From contig CACWJZ010000013.1 in the NCBI GenBank assembly GCA_902761365.1, positions 1-53,584 on the forward strand: a stretch of DNA of 53,584 nucleotides, read 5' to 3'. Source of the DNA: an uncultured Eubacteriales bacterium (lineage in GTDB: Bacteria; Bacillota; Clostridia; Christensenellales; CAG-138). Under the pieces are notes generated by a model. It worked only from the letters and a program-made list of their open reading frames with translations. It did not search any database and was not told where the DNA came from. The translations under genes were made by a program, and so were the position numbers. Each line of letters starts with the position of its first letter. The stretch's first letter is position 1. This document shows positions 50,133 through 53,584 of the stretch, piece after piece.

Positions 50133-53081
50133 TTAGACCAGCAGATAGGGGTAGCCCTTCAAGACCGTCAGGATCAGCACCTCGATGTCCTTATCCAGGT
50201 CGTTCTCCTTGGTCAGGTCATACTTTTTCTCCGCGCCGTTCAGCCGGACCTTCACCTGCTTCTTCTTCAGGTTGGTCACGCAGAAACCGGCGTTGGTGCT
50301 GTCCGCAAAGTCCTTCTCGTTCTCGAACAGGGTGAACTTGTCCTTGTAGGGCCGGGAGGCGTAGGGGCAGAAGGAGGCGCAGTTGCCGCACTCGTTGCAC
50401 AGGTAGTCGAGATGCAGGATCTGAGGCTCCTTCCTGCCGGGCACCCGGATGGCGGCGTTAGCCCGGTTGGGACAGACGGACACGCAGTTTTCACACAGCT
50501 CGTTGCAATGCATGCACACGTCCTCGGGATCGCCGGCGAGCTTCACCAGGCTCTTGCGTTCGATCAGCTTCCCTTCGCCCACCTCGGCGCCCTTGGGCAG
50601 GGCGTACTGCCGCGTTTCGCCCACGATAGCTTCCGTGGCCGCCAGCGCGTCCGCCATGGCTTCCACCACGGTGGCCGGGCCGCGCCGGGCGTCGCCCAGC
50701 ACGAAGACCTTCCCGTTCCGGAGGACGGGCCGCCCCTTCTCGTTGAGGGCCGCGCCGTAGGCAAGGAGAACATCGGTGTCCACCTTCTCACCCAGGGAAG
50801 CGATAAGGGAGGAGCAGGGGAGGGAGACCTCTTCGCCCGTGTCCACGGGGCTGCGGCGGCCGGAGGCGTCGGGCTCGCCCAGGACCATCTTATGACACAG
50901 CAGGCTTTCCCCGTTCGCTTTCATAGGGGCCAGCAGCTCCTGGAACGCTACGCCCTCCTTCAGGGCTAACAGCATCTCCTCCTCATCGGCGGGCATATAC
51001 TTCTTGGTGCGGCGGTAGACGATGGATACGTCCTTCACCCCGGGGACCCGCAGGGCCGCCCGGGCGCAGTCCATGGCCGTGTTGCCTGCGCCAATGACGA
51101 TCACGTGCTCACCCAAATCCACGGGTTCGTTGGCTTTCAGCTTCTTTAGGAACTCGATGGCGTTGTATTCCTTCCCGCCGATGTTCAGCCGGGAGGCCTT
51201 CTCGGCGCCCACAGCCAGCAGGATATAGTCAAACTTCTTCTCCAGCTCCGCCAAGGACGGGGCGGGTGCACCCAGCACGAAGGTGGCGCCCAGGGAGGAG
51301 ACCAGCTTCACGTCCCGGTCGATGGCCGCGGCGGGGATGCGGAAGGCGGGGATCACATGGCGGACCGTGCCACCCAGCTCCTCCTCCTTCTCAAACACCG
51401 TGACCTTGGCACCGGCGCGGGTCAGATAGAAGGCCGCCGCCATGCCTGCGGGGCCGCCGCCGATGACGGCTACCTTGGCCTTCGTCATATGCTCCTTCTT
51501 CACGCCTCGGGCTATGAGGGCGCCGAAGCCCTTGCGGGCGGCGGTGAGCTTGGCTTTGCGGATGTTGACGCTCTCGTCGTAGAAGTTCCGGGTGCAGCGG
51601 CCCATGCAGGGATGGGCGCAGATGGTGCCCGTGATGAAGGGTAGGGCATTCTTCTCGGTGATGAGCTTCAGGGACTCGGGGTACTTGCCCTTTTCATTCA
51701 GCGCCAGGTATCCGGGGATGTCCTGATGGATGGGGCAGCCATCCTGGCAGGGGGCCGTGAAGCAGCTCAAAAGCGGCACCTGCTCCTGGCTCTTGCGGGA
51801 GGGCAGGGGTTTGATGGGCTTGCGATGGTGTACATCCTGGGCCGCTCTGTCGCTGAGGGCCCGGACCGCCGCCGGATTCACACCTGTGAAGGGCTTATAA
51901 GCGCAGCGGGAGACCTCATTGGCCAGCTCCTGGAACCGGTCATAGCCGCCGGGCTTCAAAATGGTGGTGGCCACGGTGATCGGCCAGATGCCGGCCCTAA
52001 ACAACGCCTTGAGGTTGAAGGCGTCCGCGCCGCCGGAGAAGGACAGCCGGAGCTTCCCGTCGAACTCCTCCGCCATGCGGGCGGCCATCTCGATGGTCAG
52101 CAGGTACAGGGATTTGCCGCTCATGTACATCTCCTCGCTGGGGAGCTCACCCGCCTTCACGTCCACGGGGCAGGTGTTGCTGAGCTTGAGGCCGAAGGAG
52201 ACGCCGTTCTCCGCCGCCAGGGCCAGGAGCCGGTGGAACATGGGCACCGCGTCCTTGTACTGCAGGTCCTCCCTGAAGTGGTGATCGTCGAAGGCGACGT
52301 AGTCGAACCCAGCTTCGTCGAGGCGCTTGCGGGCGAAATCGTAGCCCAATATGGTGGGGTTGCACTTCACCAGGGTGTGGAGCTTCTTCTCGGTGATGAG
52401 ATAACGAGCGATGCTCTCGATCTCCTGAGGCGGGCAACCGTGGAGGGTGGAGATGGTGACGCTGGTGCAGATGCGGGGGTCGATGGCGTCGATGTAGTCA
52501 GCCATCTCCGGCAGCTGCTTCTTGGCTTCCTTCAGGGCTTTCTTGAACGCTTCCGTGTGGGAGGCATCCTTCATACCTTCGATGAAGGTGTCGATCTTCG
52601 GCGTCTGGATGCCGGCGAGGTCGTAGCCTACGCTCATGTTGAACATGAACCCATTGGGATCGCCCAGGTGCCAGAGCTTAGAAATGATCTTGATGATAAC
52701 ATAGGCATTCACATACTCCGTAAAGGCCTGGGGCACGGTCAGTTCCGTGGACCACTCGCAGTTGTAGCCCTCGTCATCCGCCTTGATGCAGGGGCGGTTG
52801 ATACACTTTGCCAGGTCCTCACCGTCCATCTTCTGCACGGTCTTCAGCTCGAAGAATCGGGCGCCGGTGAAGTACCCGGCGATGATGTTCTCGGAAAGCT
52901 GGGTGTTGGGACCGGCGGCGGGGCCGAAGGGGGTCTCGATCCGCCCGCCGAAAAGGGGCAGCCCCGGCCGCTCCGCCTCGTATTTGGCATGTACGCCGAA
53001 CACGGTGCCCTCCTGGGCGTATTCCTGCAACACTCGGTTGAGAAGCTTATCAAAGGGGATGGGATTCATTCGTTCGCTCAT
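50133..53081 (-). CDS. ygfK: YgfK-type iron-sulfur flavoprotein oxidoreductase
   Basis: A 982-residue multidomain protein. Residues 1-400 are a dihydroorotate dehydrogenase/PreA-like flavin barrel (FGPAAGPNTQLSENI, TISTLHGCPP). Residues about 435-520 are a GltD-like helical ferredoxin domain (CQDGCPIHQDIPGY). The FAD/NAD(P)H-binding part begins VAVIGGGPAGMAAAFYL near residue 535 and includes GAGNTAMDCARAALR. Two 4Fe-4S motifs close it: CMHCNELCENCVSVCP near 855 and CNECGNCASFCPY near 892. The layout is that of E. coli YgfK, a marker of selenium-dependent molybdenum hydroxylase and anaerobic purine-degradation clusters. It lies 12 nt before xdh; AGGAGG precedes its ATG. Confidence 0.93.
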   Translation of the reverse strand: MSERMNPIPFDKLLNRVLQEYAQEGTVFGVHAKYEAERPGLPLFGGRIETPFGPAAGPNTQLSENIIAGYFTGARFFELKTVQKMDGEDLAKCINRPCIKADDEGYNCEWSTELTVPQAFTEYVNAYVIIKIISKLWHLGDPNGFMFNMSVGYDLAGIQTPKIDTFIEGMKDASHTEAFKKALKEAKKQLPEMADYIDAIDPRICTSVTISTLHGCPPQEIESIARYLITEKKLHTLVKCNPTILGYDFARKRLDEAGFDYVAFDDHHFREDLQYKDAVPMFHRLLALAAENGVSFGLKLSNTCPVDVKAGELPSEEMYMSGKSLYLLTIEMAARMAEEFDGKLRLSFSGGADAFNLKALFRAGIWPITVATTILKPGGYDRFQELANEVSRCAYKPFTGVNPAAVRALSDRAAQDVHHRKPIKPLPSRKSQEQVPLLSCFTAPCQDGCPIHQDIPGYLALNEKGKYPESLKLITEKNALPFITGTICAHPCMGRCTRNFYDESVNIRKAKLTAARKGFGALIARGVKKEHMTKAKVAVIGGGPAGMAAAFYLTRAGAKVTVFEKEEELGGTVRHVIPAFRIPAAAIDRDVKLVSSLGATFVLGAPAPSLAELEKKFDYILLAVGAEKASRLNIGGKEYNAIEFLKKLKANEPVDLGEHVIVIGAGNTAMDCARAALRVPGVKDVSIVYRRTKKYMPADEEEMLLALKEGVAFQELLAPMKANGESLLCHKMVLGEPDASGRRSPVDTGEEVSLPCSSLIASLGEKVDTDVLLAYGAALNEKGRPVLRNGKVFVLGDARRGPATVVEAMADALAATEAIVGETRQYALPKGAEVGEGKLIERKSLVKLAGDPEDVCMHCNELCENCVSVCPNRANAAIRVPGRKEPQILHLDYLCNECGNCASFCPYASRPYKDKFTLFENEKDFADSTNAGFCVTNLKKKQVKVRLNGAEKKYDLTKENDLDKDIEVLILTVLKGYPYLLV

Positions 53082-53103
53082 AGATCATTTCCTCCTGAAT
53101 CGT

Positions 53104-53584
53104 TTATCCGTTATAGCTGTCGAGAGCCTTCCAAAGCTTGATGCTCTCCTCCATGGTGTGGGCGTTGATGGCCTCCTCGTCGATGCCCACCAGCTTCCGT
53201 TCCTGCATGAGGATGCGGCCGGCGCACATGGTGAACTCGCACTGGCGGCCCGTCATGCCGAAGATCATGTGGCCGTCGATGTTGGCGCCGGAGAAGGGGG
53301 AGAAGGGCTTGTAGTCCATGACGATGATGTCCGCGGCGTAGCCCTCTTTGAGCTTACCCAGCTTGTCGGGGAAGTACTTCGATGCGATCTTCGCGTTGTT
53401 TTCAAAGAGCATCTTGGTCACCTCGCCCCAGGCCACGTTGGGCATGCAGGCGTTGTGCCGCTGGATGATGAGGCTCACCTTCAGAGCTTCCAGCATGTCG
53501 AAGGTGTAGCTGTCGGTGCCCATGCCCACCAGGATGTCCTTGGCCATCATCTGGCGGATGGGGGAGCAGCCCACGGCGTTGCCC
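53104..53584 (-). CDS. ssnA: SsnA-type aminohydrolase, C-terminal part
   Basis: The frame is open to the window edge, so this is the 3' part (about 160 residues) of a longer gene. It matches the C-terminal region of SsnA, an amidohydrolase-superfamily member: NAVGCSPIRQMM, LVGMGTDSYTFDMLEALKVS with the metal-ligand Asp, and LGKLKEGYAADIIVMDYKPFSPF. SsnA genes accompany ygfK and xdhD in clusters for anaerobic purine breakdown. It lies 22 nt before ygfK and is part of the same operon. The N-terminal HxH metal motif is outside the window. Confidence 0.9.
   Translation of the reverse strand, partial: GNAVGCSPIRQMMAKDILVGMGTDSYTFDMLEALKVSLIIQRHNACMPNVAWGEVTKMLFENNAKIASKYFPDKLGKLKEGYAADIIVMDYKPFSPFSGANIDGHMIFGMTGRQCEFTMCAGRILMQERKLVGIDEEAINAHTMEESIKLWKALDSYNG

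Noticed and set aside
1-53584. CRISPR arrays, tRNA/rRNA genes, transposases, phage genes
   Set aside because: None recognised on reading; no regularly spaced repeats, no GGTTCRA-type T-loop with cloverleaf, and no integrase or transposase motif.

Overview
The window comes from a GC-rich, spore-forming member of the Clostridia. The sporulation genes spoIVA, gpr and spoIIP fix the lineage type. A PPi-type phosphofructokinase, ferredoxin-domain aldo/keto reductases and a Se-dependent-type molybdenum hydroxylase module point to an anaerobe. A gut Oscillospirales- or Christensenellales-like organism is my inference; no rRNA is present to test it. I recognised no tRNA, rRNA, CRISPR array, transposase or prophage. 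The region is densely coding and no gene-free stretch exceeds 300 bp.

Layout. 1-520: 3' end of an Ig-repeat surface protein. 0.58-6.3 kb: diacylglycerol kinase-like and YhhN genes, a UPF0489 gene, an ABC exporter and a GT-C-type membrane glycosyltransferase. 6.4-9.8 kb: spoIVA, gpr, spoIIP. 9.9-11.5 kb: dapA-dapB, from a strong promoter inside the 3' end of spoIIP. 11.7-13.9 kb: secreted SH3/Ig-repeat protein. 14.0-19.7 kb: dnaE, an RlmD-type rRNA methyltransferase, and a CHAP-like gene that separates the methyltransferase from its apparent C-terminal tail module. 19.8-21.7 kb: radical SAM protein and a lipoprotein. 21.8-28.3 kb: adenine deaminase (-), then a + strand run with an AlkZ/YcaQ-like protein, GNAT, aldo/keto reductase, DUF4298, a mini FakA-like domain, 3-methyladenine glycosylase and a metallophosphoesterase. 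28.3-33.6 kb: deoC, a NadD-YqeK-RsfS fusion, an unknown membrane protein, phosphofructokinase and an alpha/beta hydrolase. 33.7-39.8 kb: a second ferredoxin-type aldo/keto reductase, a peptidoglycan-binding membrane protein, and an argF-pruA-rocD operon. 40.0-46.9 kb: amidase-like secreted protein, HAD phosphatase, YgjP-like metallopeptidase, DNPH1-like hydrolase, CotH lipoprotein, DUF1015 protein. 47.1-53.6 kb: ssnA (partial)-ygfK-xdh-ferredoxin, the purine-catabolic module.

How the genes fit together. Adenine deaminase and the xdh/ygfK/ssnA module suggest anaerobic use of purines. ArgF, OAT and P5C dehydrogenase can carry citrulline or ornithine to glutamate. Two base-excision-type glycosylases, a DNPH1-like nucleotide sanitiser and a radical SAM protein with a clamp-binding-like motif give a DNA-maintenance theme. 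DapA/DapB, next to the spore genes, supply the precursor for diaminopimelate and possibly dipicolinate.

The most interesting signals are the NadD-YqeK-RsfS fusion that keeps an internal ribosome-binding site, the split RlmD tail, the xdh/ygfK/ssnA/ferredoxin cluster with no FAD subunit in view, and several starts without a Shine-Dalgarno sequence that lie 6-10 nt after a TATACT -10 box (probable leaderless mRNAs). I saw no clear new defence system.
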